Positions 9,033 through 24,404 of a stretch of DNA of 64,000 bases are shown in pieces. The DNA is from Prostheceraeus crozeri (lineage: Eukaryota; Platyhelminthes; Polycladida; Euryleptidae): contig CAJQUW010001866.1 in NCBI GenBank assembly GCA_907163375.1, positions 868,001 to 932,000 on the forward strand, given 5' to 3'. The position numbers and the translations under genes are program-made. Each line of letters begins with the position of its first letter. Position 1 is the stretch's first letter. The notes under the pieces are model-generated. The model was not told the DNA's origin, made no database searches, and was given only the letters and a program-made list of their open reading frames with translations.

Positions 9033-11884
9033 TGACATGTAAAATGCCATCTGAAAGGTAGGACTAGTGAATCATCTGGTCTTAGGGATGCACAATATTT
9101 GATGACTAAACCTTTGAACTGACTTCTACATGATGACAACTATGGCTATAAGTCATCCGTGCATGTTAGGGTGTGCTGAACATGGATGTTTCAAACAATT
9201 CCTCCCAAGTCAATAAATATGTTAACTCAACGCTGCATTTAGATAATTATTTTTTCATTGGGAAGGCTTATTCATTAATCTTACATATTATTTAACAACC
9301 ATAGATCATCATTTTCAGATAATAATTCATTTTACTAAATGTTTCTTTTGCTGATTTCAAGTCCGCTATTCAAGCGAGCTTGTACCATATTGATTGATAA
9401 AAAACATTCGTATGTAATCAATCGGGTATTTATAGGTCATCTCCCCACCTTTTCAAATTTGTCTTAAATCATCAGTATAAATGAATAAATCACAAAACTT
9501 CACATACAAGTATTTGAGTTTATTTTCTAACCACATGCAAATGTCTATGCAAATCGGACAAGTGCTTTTTGAATTAGAGACGATAACGTGAAGTGTAGCG
9601 ATGTCAGCGGCTTGATCAGTGCCTGACATCGTCTCAGCACTGAGCAGATAGCACTACATGCAGGTCAACAAAGTTATGTCGCGACAACTCATGAAGTATA
9701 ATAAACCCATACGACATCCTTTCCATTTGCCATATTTAACTTCAGAAATGTGTGGTAGGGTAGTGGTCATGGGAAGATTTTAGACAGCAATGATGAGACG
9801 AAGAGGGAGAGAGAACAATGCACACAACAATAATGCGTCGAACAGACGAAGTCAGATCAAGTTGCTGACATCGTTGCACTTCAATTTGTCATCTAAAATT
9901 CAAAATCACCTGTCCGATTTCATAAAATTTTGCATAGATGATAATCTCAAAAATTTGGAGCTGAAGTTGTGTGACGACTGATTCAATTCTAAGGATTTTA
10001 GACATTTGGAAACGTGGGGGAGATTACCCATAAGTACCGGCAACAGTGTGCCAAAATGCGAATAACCAGACAAATATTTCGGCATTGACTAAGAGAATTT
10101 GATTTATGAAAAGAGAAGGTGGCTGGCGCGCTTTGTGAAAGTTAGGGAATCATGGTCCCAAGAGTACGGACTACTCGTCATATTTTACGGTAATCAATAG
10201 GTAGTCAGTGGGGTTACAGAATATTAGCATGGACGGTGAAAAAAATACTGCGCTTCCTTGTGAACTGGGGAATGCCGACTTCTTCCAACCCATTTTTATA
10301 CTGAACGCAAAAGTTGTACATTTGAAATTATTATTATGCACCATATTTTGTGCGGCTAAATATGTCAAAAAAAGCATTTTTCGGACCATTTAGTCGCTCC
10401 TGTGAAATCGCGAATAGTGTTAAGATTAAAGTGTTTAGAAATGTCGACAAAAGAAAGTATCGTGTTTTGTACAAACGTGTACGATAATAACTCTCATGCC
10501 CATAATTATTCAATGAAAAATATTATCTGGTGAGAGCCTCCTTAGGGAACTGACCGCAGTTTCGGTTATATACAGGTCTATCTTTTCATTTCACCGCTCC
10601 AAAGTTTCAATTAAACAACGAAGGAAAGGCAATTCTAGTTTCAGTAAACTCCATATGTAACATTAATTTTTCTAAATGGTATGATATAAGTATAACATGC
10701 ACATTGTGCATTATAAAGCTTGTTTTCATGAATTTCATTAATTGACCTGGTGAATTAGTTTTCCAGTTTTTCTTTTACATTTTTCCCAATCAAACTTCGA
10801 TTTCTGAAGATTTTTTCAAGCTTAGTGAAGACAATGGTCCACATCTATCATTTGAGCTTATGTTTGTACTCGATTAGGCACTAGACTTTTCCGATAACGG
10901 CATTATCTTCTCAAGTTATCCATGTAGACGAGGATAAAGTATTTCAATAGTAGGCTAGCTTGATTTCTTCGATAATTCAATTATCGAATTTCAGGCTGCT
11001 TTGACATCAGTGGTAGAGTGGTGGATTCACAGTTTCTATCTGCTATTCCAACTAGCCCTTGTCAAGAATCCAGCAATTTAATTCATCCCATAGGCCTGTA
11101 GGCCTACTTGAGAATAGCTTGCTCGTACCAGATTAACTTCTAAACAATTGATGAATTCTACATACTTATTAAGATCAAAATGCCTGTCAACATATCTACG
11201 GATTGGATCATATTGATCTTGCTCAGTTGTTTTAACTGAAAATTTAGTGCCATACCCTGTTGGATGGATTCATTAGAGGTTTCTCAATTTAAAGTTGTTG
11301 AGTAAACTTCTCCAGTCTGTTAATGTCAAATAACATTTAGCTATCCGCTCGCTGATGTTAATAACAGCATCAAATTTAGTAAACTATATTCAGACCAATA
11401 CCAACACATCGAAGTCTTGGTTAAGAAACGATCGCGCCGTTTATTTCATGTATAGGCCTATCTGAATAAAGATGACAAAGATGGGTTACTTACATGTATT
11501 ATTAGAATGCTTGGTTTTCAATTCGGTGTAAGCCCTTTTTACATGTAGAAAGTTGGTACTAGCTTTGGTTGCGTTGGTACTACAGCGTCAAATTATTGTG
11601 GATGAATAAACACAAAATACATTTCCGTTAACAAATTTTACAGATACTGTAGACAGATACTAACAAGGTGATTTAAGTAAAATAAATTTTGATAAGTTAG
11701 CTGTGCACTAGTAAAACGATTGAAGTTAAATTAATGCAAAGATTCAAGCAAAAGTTCAGTGATACAATTCATGCACTGAAATTCTTTTAATCAGCATTTA
11801 TTGCTATTATAGATGATCAAATCTATATTTTTCATTTCTAATTGACTGACAGCTCCTATCCTATATCCACTTGCGTGCCGCTTT
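9033..11884. other. No gene seen
   Basis: Host-like DNA, AT-rich, without a coding frame I can support. A small hairpin (GCGATGTCAG ... CTGACATCG, about 9600-9635) and scattered TAGGCCT palindromes are the only structures noted. Confidence 0.55.
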
Positions 11885-12475
11885 GGAATCAATTCCATGT
11901 ATTTTTGAATTTCAAAGAATAAATGACCACAAAATATCGCTCCTTTGGTTACGACTAGTAATTCAAATTGTTGTGCTTAAGATAAAATCTCAACATGCTT
12001 CATCCTGTGTAGTGTCAATGGTGCTGGTGCAGGGATCGCAATTTTACGGCTTTTCCGTTTTTCACGAAATTTGTCTGATGTAAATATTTCAAATTTATGC
12101 ATTCAAGCACCGGTTTTTCCCGATTCTGCGTTTTTTCCTTAGGTGAATTGCGATCCCTGTGCTGGCAGTTGCTAGAGAATTATACAAATTTACCATATAT
12201 CGCTGTGTAGTGGCAACTCATCAGATCTGTTCATGACGGCGGTTTAGTTATAGCTTGATTAACTTAATACCCAAAACAACATAGCATCGTCATTTACTGA
12301 TACTGACAATGATAAATTTGAATTCTCTATCAACCGCTAGCACCATTGACACTGTACACAGGACGAAACATGTCGGGATTTTTTCTCAAGTGCATCCATT
12401 TAAATTATTTGTCGTAATCAAGGAAGCGTCATTTTTCAGTCATCTATTTCTTGAAATTCTAAATGAATGAAGAAT
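11885..12475. repeat. Foldback repeat, arms ~190 bp
   Basis: The sequence from about 11,890 to 12,205 (minus the MITE inside it) returns in reverse complement from about 12,296 to 12,475, at roughly 75-80% identity. Shared blocks include CCTGTGTA, GTGTCAATGGTGCT, GCTAGAGAATT and TTACGAC. The spacer is about 90 bp. It is either a foldback transposon or two opposed copies of a dispersed repeat. The right arm lacks the MITE and so shows the pre-insertion site. Confidence 0.65.
12030..12159. mobile_element. 130 bp hAT-like MITE
   Basis: It starts CAGGGATCGCAATT and ends AATTGCGATCCCTG, a perfect 14 bp inverted pair. It is flanked by TGCTGGTG and TGCTGGCA, an 8 bp duplication with two changes. 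The opposite foldback arm has TGCTAGCGGTT without the insert, which supports both the borders and the 8 bp duplication. The ends and duplication length fit hAT MITEs. Confidence 0.75.
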
Positions 12476-12875
12476 CTCCCTCACTGACAGACGTTGACGT
12501 TCCATGTCTGAACGAGCGACGGCTTTTGTCCAAATTTTCGAAATATGATATCGTCATTAAATAAATGAACCGTATTTATACTCGGAGACACATTAGACAC
12601 GAAGCCTTTCATCAATGTTGCCAAGTTGTCATTTATCCCTCTCTGATTCTCTGAGAGCTGAGTATTTAGCAAGAATGCAGAGTGTACCTGTTTTAACCTT
12701 CCCCCGACGAAGACATTTTTTGCGACATCACCGACGAAGCGGGGTATTTTTTTACCCCATTCGAATTTCTCTATTTAATTTCGTAGAAATATGTTTTTAA
12801 AAAGAAAACACATTTATAGGATCAAGTTCTTTTAATAGCAAAACTCAGTAAAAAAATTGAACCGGGAACTGCACA

Positions 12876-14732
12876 TCAGAGCTGCACATCAGAACTGCAT
12901 AGAGAACAAGTAACACTGAAATGTTCCTTGCAAACAAAACGTTTGCACTCCATGCAGCGAGTTTTGCATCTTCTGTCAAGAGCTCTCGGGCAAACAAAAC
13001 GTCTCCCAGAACTCGGAAGTGATGCCACTTGATGGTCAAAAACTGAGGCAGTCGTGTCAGCAATATATCCATACTTCTTTGCAACTGACCTCAATTGTGT
13101 CGTAATTGATTGAAAATTGGTGTCTTTCCATTGCTGAATTCTTTGTCTGATGGCATTCTCAGCCAAATTCTTGCTCATTTGTTCCAGATGAAGGCGTCGT
13201 TGTATTTTTACATTTCTTTTAAGAACGGCAGGATTTTTTTCAGTGAACAACACAAATGAATTATAGGCGGCAGCGTCCAACATAAAAAGGAAACAATTTT
13301 TGGTCCATCTGTTTGTGTACCGACGACAGGAAAATCCGGCAACCAGTTTATCAAAAGTGTCTACTGCACCTTTCGTTTCGTTGTACGCAATGATGATACT
13401 CGGTTTCTTTGCATCATCTCTTTCAACCGACTCGCTGTGATGTTCCGATGAAATGAGAATAACTGCTTTTGACTGATTGGGGACGTAAGAAACAATTGTC
13501 ATTTGATTGTGAAACGCAAACATGGATGAAAATTTTGTTTTTTGCCTCTGTGGTAAGAACGTTGGTGGAATCTCCCCTTTATTCTTTCGCAATGTTCCAA
13601 TATGTGTCATTCCATTCCTCCACAGATTCTCATTCAGCGAAACAGATGAGAAAAAGTTATCGGTTGTTATGCCACGGCCAGTTCTGAAGTATGGTTTTGC
13701 AAGATCAAGTACAACTTCTTCTCCAACATTTTTCGATCTATTTGACGAATGACTTTTCTTTCCAAGATAAGGTGTGACATCCAGCAGATAAGAAGTTTTG
13801 ACGTCGTTGATACAGAAATACTTTATTCCGTATTTAGCAGGCTTACTTGGAAGATATTGCCTGAAACTACACTTTCCTCGAAACGAATATAGTTCTTCAT
13901 CGACACAAAGATGAGAGTATGGTTCGAAAGCTGTTCTTATCTTTGATCGGAAACGGTCGAAAACAAATCGCATTTTGTAAAACTTGTCACAGGAGGTCGC
14001 ATCAGTTCGTCGTTCTTCAATATCATCAAATGTAATGAATTTTGAAATCAGCTTATAACGATCTCTTGAAAGGATTAGTGTGCAGAATTCCATGTAATGA
14101 CATGAATTTGGATTCCATATTTCAGCGATGTCCACGTTCCTTTTCTTTGTAAGTCCGAGAAGAAGGCATACAGAAATATAGCCTTCAAGTTCCTCGAGCG
14201 AAATTTCTTTGGTATCATCTGGAATTCTTTTGTTGGTACAATTGAGAATGAAACGCAGCATGGTCTCGTCCATAATGTAATGAAAAAAGTCGGTTTCATC
14301 TTCACAATCCTTCACAGCGTAAGTTACACTGGGAGACACACGAATGATGTTTTGCCGTCTGAATGCTGATGGTCTTGGAGACTTCGTTTTCCACTCAAAA
14401 TTATTTTTGCCACGAATCAAATCTTCAGTATCATTATCATCTGTTTCAGAATCCGAATTGTTATCACTGTCCAGATAAGATTGATCAATTATGTCTCCTT
14501 CTTCTTCGCCGAATTCACATTCATCACTATCACTCTCTGTTTCACTGGCATGGTCAGAATCTGCGTTTCTCTCGTCATCGTCAGAATTCTCCAGCATCGA
14601 CGCTATGGATGCAGCTGACAATCGTGAACGTGAAGCCATAGAAATAATAATTGCAATTGTGAAGGATACAGGCGCGTGAGGTTTGTCGCAAGACGGTGGA
14701 GCTGTGTTCACTATTCGACCAATGGCTTGCAA
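12876..14732 (-). CDS. piggyBac transposase
   Basis: A 618-codon open frame; the second Met (MASRSRLSAASI, at 14,639) is the likelier start, since the first 31 residues look like leader sequence, giving about 587 residues. After an acidic, low-complexity N-terminus comes the DDE domain. The aspartates fall near residues 277 (HLCVDEELYSF), 357 (RGITTDNFFSS) and 457/460 (KGAVDTFDKL). Their spacing is the same as in the insect piggyBac enzyme (268/346/447/450). A cysteine/histidine-rich zinc-binding tail (about 585-613) follows, as expected for binding the ends. It cuts and pastes the element at TTAA without leaving a scar. No break is seen, so the enzyme may be functional. Confidence 0.93.
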   Translation of the reverse strand: MQAIGRIVNTAPPSCDKPHAPVSFTIAIIISMASRSRLSAASIASMLENSDDDERNADSDHASETESDSDECEFGEEEGDIIDQSYLDSDNNSDSETDDNDTEDLIRGKNNFEWKTKSPRPSAFRRQNIIRVSPSVTYAVKDCEDETDFFHYIMDETMLRFILNCTNKRIPDDTKEISLEELEGYISVCLLLGLTKKRNVDIAEIWNPNSCHYMEFCTLILSRDRYKLISKFITFDDIEERRTDATSCDKFYKMRFVFDRFRSKIRTAFEPYSHLCVDEELYSFRGKCSFRQYLPSKPAKYGIKYFCINDVKTSYLLDVTPYLGKKSHSSNRSKNVGEEVVLDLAKPYFRTGRGITTDNFFSSVSLNENLWRNGMTHIGTLRKNKGEIPPTFLPQRQKTKFSSMFAFHNQMTIVSYVPNQSKAVILISSEHHSESVERDDAKKPSIIIAYNETKGAVDTFDKLVAGFSCRRYTNRWTKNCFLFMLDAAAYNSFVLFTEKNPAVLKRNVKIQRRLHLEQMSKNLAENAIRQRIQQWKDTNFQSITTQLRSVAKKYGYIADTTASVFDHQVASLPSSGRRFVCPRALDRRCKTRCMECKRFVCKEHFSVTCSLCSSDVQL

Positions 14733-14886
14733 TGTCGCTGCTGCCCAATCGGAGCGAATCTCAATCGGCTCACGTGATATTGTTTCTTTAGAAGTCAGAA
14801 TGAGAGATGAAAAGAAGTACAGTAGATTGACAGCAGCAACACCAATTTTTCAATGGTTCAATGTGAGACAGATATAATAACATATA

Positions 14887-16262
14887 CAGAGTGTTCAAAA
14901 AGAAACTGTGCACCTGATTATCGTAATTTATGACCAAGTTACTCAGTAAACAATGACTACATTCATGTCTAATGCATCGATCAGTTAATATTGCATTGTT
15001 TGATGTACGATTATCTGTGAATAGGCAACTGATGGCTTGAACGATGCTCGAGAATACAATGTTTTCACAAAATCACTGTTTTCGCTGTTCAATTTCATTC
15101 ATTCTTGACAAAATGGTCTTGACTGTGCAACAGAGAACATTCCTGGTTGAACACACGTTTCGCTGTAATGGGCAATGCACAGATGAGGTTCGAAAACGAT
15201 TCGAAGAGGCTTTTCCAAATGAAGATACTCCATACAGAAATTCTGTCAGAAGCCTGATAGCCAAGTTCAGAGAGACAGGATCGGTTCACGACGCAGACCG
15301 ATCAGGCAGACCATCAGTTTTGAACGCTGAAAAGATGGATGCGATTTCTGAGGCAATGACCAATAGCCCAAGCAAGTCCCTTCTACGCTTGTCCCAAGAA
15401 GCGGACATCTCTCTTGGATCGGCTCATAACGCAGTGCGCAAGAACCTGAATCTCTATCCGTACAAGGTTACGTGCTATCATGAACTGAAAGATACAGATT
15501 ACGAGAAACGTGTTTATTGCAGATGGTTTGGACATGTTCTTGATGACAATGGCGTTTTGAACAGAACATTCTTTTCTGACGAAGCTTGGTTTCACTTGTC
15601 AGGTTATGTCAACAGTCAAAATTCACGTCACTGGTCGACTGTCAATCCCCATCAGTTCATTGAAAGCTCTCTCCATTCCGACAAAGTTGGTGTGTGGTGT
15701 GCAATGTCTCGTCGGAGAATTATTGGACCAATTTTTTTCATCACACCATTAATGCAGAAAGGTATTGAGACGAAGTGATACTCCCCTTCATGAACGAACT
15801 ATCAAGACAAGAGGCTATTTTCAGCAAGATGGAGCACCGCCGCACACGGCGAGCGTAAACTTGTCACGCCTGAAAGAAGCCTTTCCTAGTCGACTCATCT
15901 CCACTGGAATCTGGCCACCAAGGTCCCCCGATCTGAGCCCCTTAGATTTCTACCTATGGGGAACCGTTAAAGAAAAAGTGTTCAAAAGGAAGCCACGCAA
16001 CTTAGAAGAAATTCAACAGCACATCAGTGAAATCATTCAGGTCATAACTCAGGAAGAATTGGCTTCAGTGTTCAACAACATGAAAAAACGGATTGAATTG
16101 TGTATTCGAGAAAACGGAGGTCATTTTGAGCAATTTCTTTGACTGCTCCCACATCTTTTTGTTACTTGGTTATCATTAATACACAAATTACTTGATTTGG
16201 AATCATTTGTTTTGATTTTATATTAAGATTAATAGGTGCACAGTCACTTTTTGAATACTCTG
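14887..16262 (+). mobile_element. Tc1/mariner-superfamily element nested in piggyBac
   Basis: The left end is CAGAGTGTTCAAAAAGAAAC (continuing TGTGCACC), and the right end is its reverse complement with three or four changes (CAGAGTATTCAAAAAGTGAC). TA lies on both sides (14,885-14,886 and 16,263-16,264). The 1,376 bp unit encodes a two-part transposase frame on the + strand. It sits inside the piggyBac and so inserted after it. The end differences and the disturbed frame suggest moderate age. Confidence 0.9.
15044..16142 (+). pseudogene. Mariner-type transposase, disrupted
   Basis: The first open frame (15,044-15,778) has a paired helix-turn-helix region: LVEHTFRCNGQCTDEVRKRF, then GSVHDADRSGRPSV. 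The first catalytic Asp follows in FFSDEAWFHLSG. The second frame (15,765-16,142) has the second Asp (YFQQDGAPPHTA) and the third (SPDLSPLDFYLWG). I count about 38 residues between the second and third acids, a DD38D-like spacing, with Asp rather than Glu last. This matches the arthropod/invertebrate group whose N-terminus is annotated as DUF4817. The reading frame shifts at about 15,770-15,815, probably twice in a short span (a third frame reads ILPFMNELSRQE between). The initiator may be the Met of MVLTVQQRTFLVEH (about 15,113). Confidence 0.88.
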
Positions 16263-16698
16263 TATATAGAGAGAGAAGCGCATGAGAAGAAATAAAAGCG
16301 TCGTTTTTTTCATTTCTTACTCGTCACTCCATGCATTTGCATGCTTTACGTTGCTAAATTAATTGTAGGAGTATACTAGAATACTAAAGAAATCATTAAT
16401 TCAGAAGAACATATGATCTAAAGACAAAATAATTACAAAACTAAGACCATTTTAATAAGAAAAAAACACCGACGTAGCCGACGAAGTGGGGTAATAAAAT
16501 ACCCCAGTGACGTTAAGGCCATTTTTTCATTTATATACATTACGTTGATCATCAGGCAAATCATTTATTTTTTACAAGTGTGTTTGGTACTTTAAACATG
16601 TAAAATATTGCCAATGAAAAATAAGTACAAATCATAAATTTCGATTATCAAATACCTCTGGGGTATTTTTTTACCCCGCTTCGTCGGGGGAAGGTTAA

Positions 16699-21400
<4,702 letters not shown>

Positions 21401-21692
21401 CGAGGTGTATTGCGCGTGTTTTCATTTCCTTCATTGTAATTCATTCCCGAGATATTTGAAGAACAACCATGAATTTTGAGTCAGTTTATTAAAATAAAAC
21501 AAATACGAGAAATAACATTTATCCCGCTAAATGCCGATAAAATTCAGAATGGAAAAAGCTTGATTACAAAAGATTACATGTCATCAGATGATACTGGTCT
21601 ATCTTTGAAATTGAAGCTAGCAAAAAAATAATAAAATTCAAAATTCAATAAATAGTCAAACGGTCCTCCCCCGCCACTCCATCGGCCTCGAT

Positions 21693-22055
21693 AGTAGTAA
21701 GTAAAACTCCACTTCTGGATAGCGCAAGATGGCCGCCGTCGCTGACGTCCCCCCCCCCTCTGGACCGGCAGAGTGTCGTGGTCGGCCGCCGTGGTGCTTC
21801 GGGTCTGACGTCCCCCCCCCTCTGGCCGACCGTCAGTGTAGCGCGCGGTGATGTGGTGTCTAGGTTGGCGTGGTGTGCCGGCCAGGTTGGCGTGGTGTGC
21901 CGGCCAGGTTGGGAGGGTGGACTGTCGTAGCTCACCTGAAAAAATCCTAAGTGTCAGAGTGGCTTTGTATGGGTAAAATTTTGAAAATTTTCCAAAGTGT
22001 GGAATTTCGACCTGGGACCGTCACCAAAACATTTTTCATCAAATTTCACTGACCT
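21693..22055 (+). repeat. Left terminal inverted repeat of Polinton B
   Basis: About 363 bp that returns in reverse complement at 46,835-47,197 with only scattered differences. It includes a direct repeat GGCGTGGTGTGCCGGCCAGG (two copies) and three C8-C9 tracts preceded by GACGT or GACCT. Confidence 0.93.
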
Positions 22056-22089
22056 CCCCCCCCCTCTGGACAGCTAGCTTCGATCTTGG

Positions 22090-22620
22090 CTTCTAGTGGA
22101 CGGATTTTGTCGTGCCATAGATGGTTTGAAAGCTAAGAGTGAGACAAATTCAGTGAAAGAAACGGCTTGTTCATATCTGTCTTCGTTTAGATGTGAGGCG
22201 CCATTTAAGATTTTGGGAGACTGTCGAAAAACGACAGAGTTAGAATTTTGGACGTTTTGGTCTCTAGCGCCAAAACGAACCATCGGATGGGAAAACGGAG
22301 GCCAGATTCGGATTCAGCGTGAAATTCTGCATCGGTATGGTGAGTTTCAAGTCAATCGGAGAGAAAAAGTTTCGCTGACGTCCCCCCCCCCCAGCACCGA
22401 TCTTCCAACTTTGGTTCTAGAGATCGTAGAAAGTCGTGCAATAGCTCGTTTGAAAGCTAAGAGTGAGAAAAATTCACTGAAAGAATCGCCTTGTTCCTAT
22501 CTGTCTTCGTTTAGATGTGAGACGCCATTTAAGATTTTGGGAGATTGACGAAAAACGATAGAGTTAGAATTTCCCAAGAAACAGCTCCAGCGGGCGAATG
22601 AAGACTCGGATTGGTAAACG
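22090..22620. repeat. Tandem duplication inside the left TIR, period ~322 bp
   Basis: A block beginning TTTGAAAGCTAAGAGTGAGA at about 22,125 recurs at about 22,447 with some 90% identity over 130 bp (shared core CTGTCTTCGTTTAGATGTGA). Each copy is near a poly-C tract. The open frame that spans it (22,096-22,548) looks incidental. Confidence 0.75.
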
Positions 22621-22692
22621 GAGGCCAGATTTGGAATCAGCTTGATGTTATTGTCCAATGAGGATCATCATCCAATGAGTATCAAGCATTTC

Positions 22693-22702
22693 TATATAAA
22701 TA
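22693..22702 (+). promoter_or_regulatory. TATA box of the left-arm gene cluster
   Basis: TATATAAATA lies about 108 bp before the ATG at 22,801, just inside the left terminal repeat, where a promoter for the rightward genes is expected. No other core element is clear. Confidence 0.55.
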
Positions 22703-22800
22703 GCGAGCCTTCCACAGTGAGAATCATTCCATCGTTGAATCACACGAGTGACGGACGCACATTTCCTCTCTCTAGTTCCCTATTCTATTATCCAACTAAA

Positions 22801-23488
22801 ATGGTAAGTCACTACTTTCCTCCCTCTCCTCCCTTGAACGTAAACTTATTACAATCTTTTCCATTTTCAGGCATCTACTCCATCTGCTGCGCTAGTAGGA
22901 CAAAATGGCGGTCAAACGTTACAAGGTTCGCTACGATCAGATCATCTACAACTGAGGCCAGTGGAAGAAACAACCAAGGTACATAATCCTACACCGCTAC
23001 AGCGTAAATTTAAACAAGTCTTGCGTTATGACGATCATGGCGTAGTACTCCAAACGGGAATGCTCCCTTCCACGGATGTCAAGATAATGCACAATCAGTA
23101 TGGGGACTACATACTGATCCCCGTGAGTCCGTACATTCGCCACCAACTTGATATTATTGAGGAGTACGTGACATTAAATATGGACATTCCTACTCCTCTT
23201 GCTCAAGAGTGGAAGGCGAGAGATGACAAGGATACTCCCTATAGAAAGTTTTGGGATGGTAATCACATTTGCCTACCGGTATCACATTGGTGCACTTACT
23301 ATAAGAAGGAGGGAGATCATTCAACACCCATCACATGCGACGAGCTCGGAGAAGGTACTTGGGATATCCTTTTCAAAGTGAATGGGCTATATTATGGTCG
23401 GCATAAGGATAATAAAATAGCCTCTCTCTCTCCATGCATATGGAATCCATCCTATATATTCCAAAACCACCCAACGTGGACGACATAA
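22801..23488 (+). CDS. Conserved Polinton protein of unknown function (left-most gene, B)
   Basis: The ATG at 22,801 is followed at once by GTAAGT, and TTCCATTTTCAG ends at 22,870; the frame continues openly from 22,871 to the stop at 23,488. So a 67 bp intron directly after the start codon is likely, giving about 206 residues. The protein has a basic N-terminus and then a compact region: MLPSTDVKIMHNQYGDYILI, followed by HICLPVSHWCTYYKKEG. From memory, vertebrate and invertebrate Polintons carry this family (VSHWCxY motif) in the same place, with no assigned role. No enzyme motif is seen. The splice call rests on consensus signals only. Confidence 0.6.
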
Positions 23489-23737
23489 TTGATCAAATCT
23501 TTAACAGCAGTGGTACGAAGCGCAAGTCGGAGAAGAATGCTGCATCAAAACGCAAATCAAAGAAGGAGAATTACTAGTCCTTTCCTAACTCTATCCTATG
23601 ACAATTCGCTTATGTGCTTTGAGTGTCGTAGACGTGGTCTTATTAGATACATTTTACTTCTTCGTTGCCATCATATCATTTGTGTATTTTGTCGTGAAAA
23701 GCATCGATGTAATTCTTCATTTTGTAATATGTTATAG
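23489..23737 (+). CDS. Small RING-like cysteine protein
   Basis: An 82-residue frame that begins right after the stop of the preceding gene. The basic N-terminal half is followed by CFECRRRG...LRCHHIICVFCREKHRC, a C-x2-C ... C-H-x3-C-x2-C pattern that resembles part of a RING or other treble-clef zinc-binding fold. A complete eight-ligand RING is not visible. It could be an exon of a longer protein or a diverged relic. A related but fuller RING-like protein lies at 24,812-25,141. Confidence 0.4.
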   Translation: MIKSLTAVVRSASRRRMLHQNANQRRRITSPFLTLSYDNSLMCFECRRRGLIRYILLLRCHHIICVFCREKHRCNSSFCNML

Positions 23738-23789
23738 AACGTTTCCTTAGATGTGTAAATTTCCGTTTTAGGCTTCTATCATCATTTTT

Positions 23790-24320
23790 ATGGATTGTGA
23801 GGGTGAACCTGTATAGGAGCTCAGTGCTATTGCTATGAACAATTGGACATATCAGATTGTCAGTGTCTATCATCAACATGCCAACTGCAATCCCAATGTT
23901 GATCAATGGGCGAGAAAACACATTCATGGACTTAATCTGAAATATTTGCAAGACTATGGCTTTTCTTGTGAGAGTGCTCTTCTTATTGACTTTAAACGAT
24001 GGTTAGCTGCTTTCAATGTTATACGCATCTTTTGTAATAATCCTGGTAAGGAGAGGAAAGTATTTCCTAATTTAATCATTGATGATATTTTGCTCCCACC
24101 TTGGGATAGTAGAGTGAATCAACATTATAATGAAGTCACGAAACGTTTTAAGGATTTGTGTGTTCCTATTTTGTCTGTTCGCTGTAGTAGCTACATTCAT
24201 AACCAATGCTTCTTTCCTCCTTACCTCAGCACTGCCAAAGTCCTGTATGGTTATCATTGCTCGCTGTATGATAGTTACCAGCTGTATCTATTTTATCTCT
24301 TTCAAACCATTGATTTATAA
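23790..24320 (+). pseudogene. DEDDh exonuclease-like Polinton protein
   Basis: The stretch opens with MDCEGEP, a D-x-E motif. It continues through VDQWARKHIHGLN, FCNNPGKE and LLPPWDSRV, and ends with YGYHCSLYDSYQLYLF, where H-x4-D fits the last motif of DEDDh 3'-5' exonucleases. The WARxHIHGL and HCxLYD blocks recur in Polinton proteins that I recall from fish and invertebrates, without a named role. The nuclease reading is my inference from the D-x-E and H-x4-D spacing; a central Asp is not assigned with confidence. The frame has about one break. Possible roles are proofreading or end processing during protein-primed replication. Confidence 0.5.
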
Positions 24321-24404
24321 TGCATGCTTGTTACCGTTATTCAATAAATGTTACTATGAGAAGAGTTGTTTTCATGCAATGGATGGGTTAGTTAAAGGGC
24401 GATC

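Larger units (their letters stand above)
12697..16694. mobile_element. piggyBac element carrying a nested mariner-type element
   Basis: The ends are CCTTCCCCCGACGAAG and its exact reverse complement, both next to TTAA (12,693-12,696 and 16,695-16,698), the piggyBac target site. Just inside both ends is a self-complementary GGGGTATTTTTTTACCCC-type hairpin, with a third related copy near 16,480. The transposase lies on the minus strand at 12,876-14,732. A 1,376 bp mariner-type element sits between the transposase start and the right end. Without it the piggyBac would be about 2.6 kb, a normal size. Perfect 16 bp ends and an open transposase suggest a rather young insertion. Confidence 0.95.

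Noticed and set aside
22096-22548. 150-codon frame in the left end of Polinton B
   Set aside because: Lies across the 322 bp tandem in the terminal repeat; no motif, and one half mirrors the other because of the duplication.
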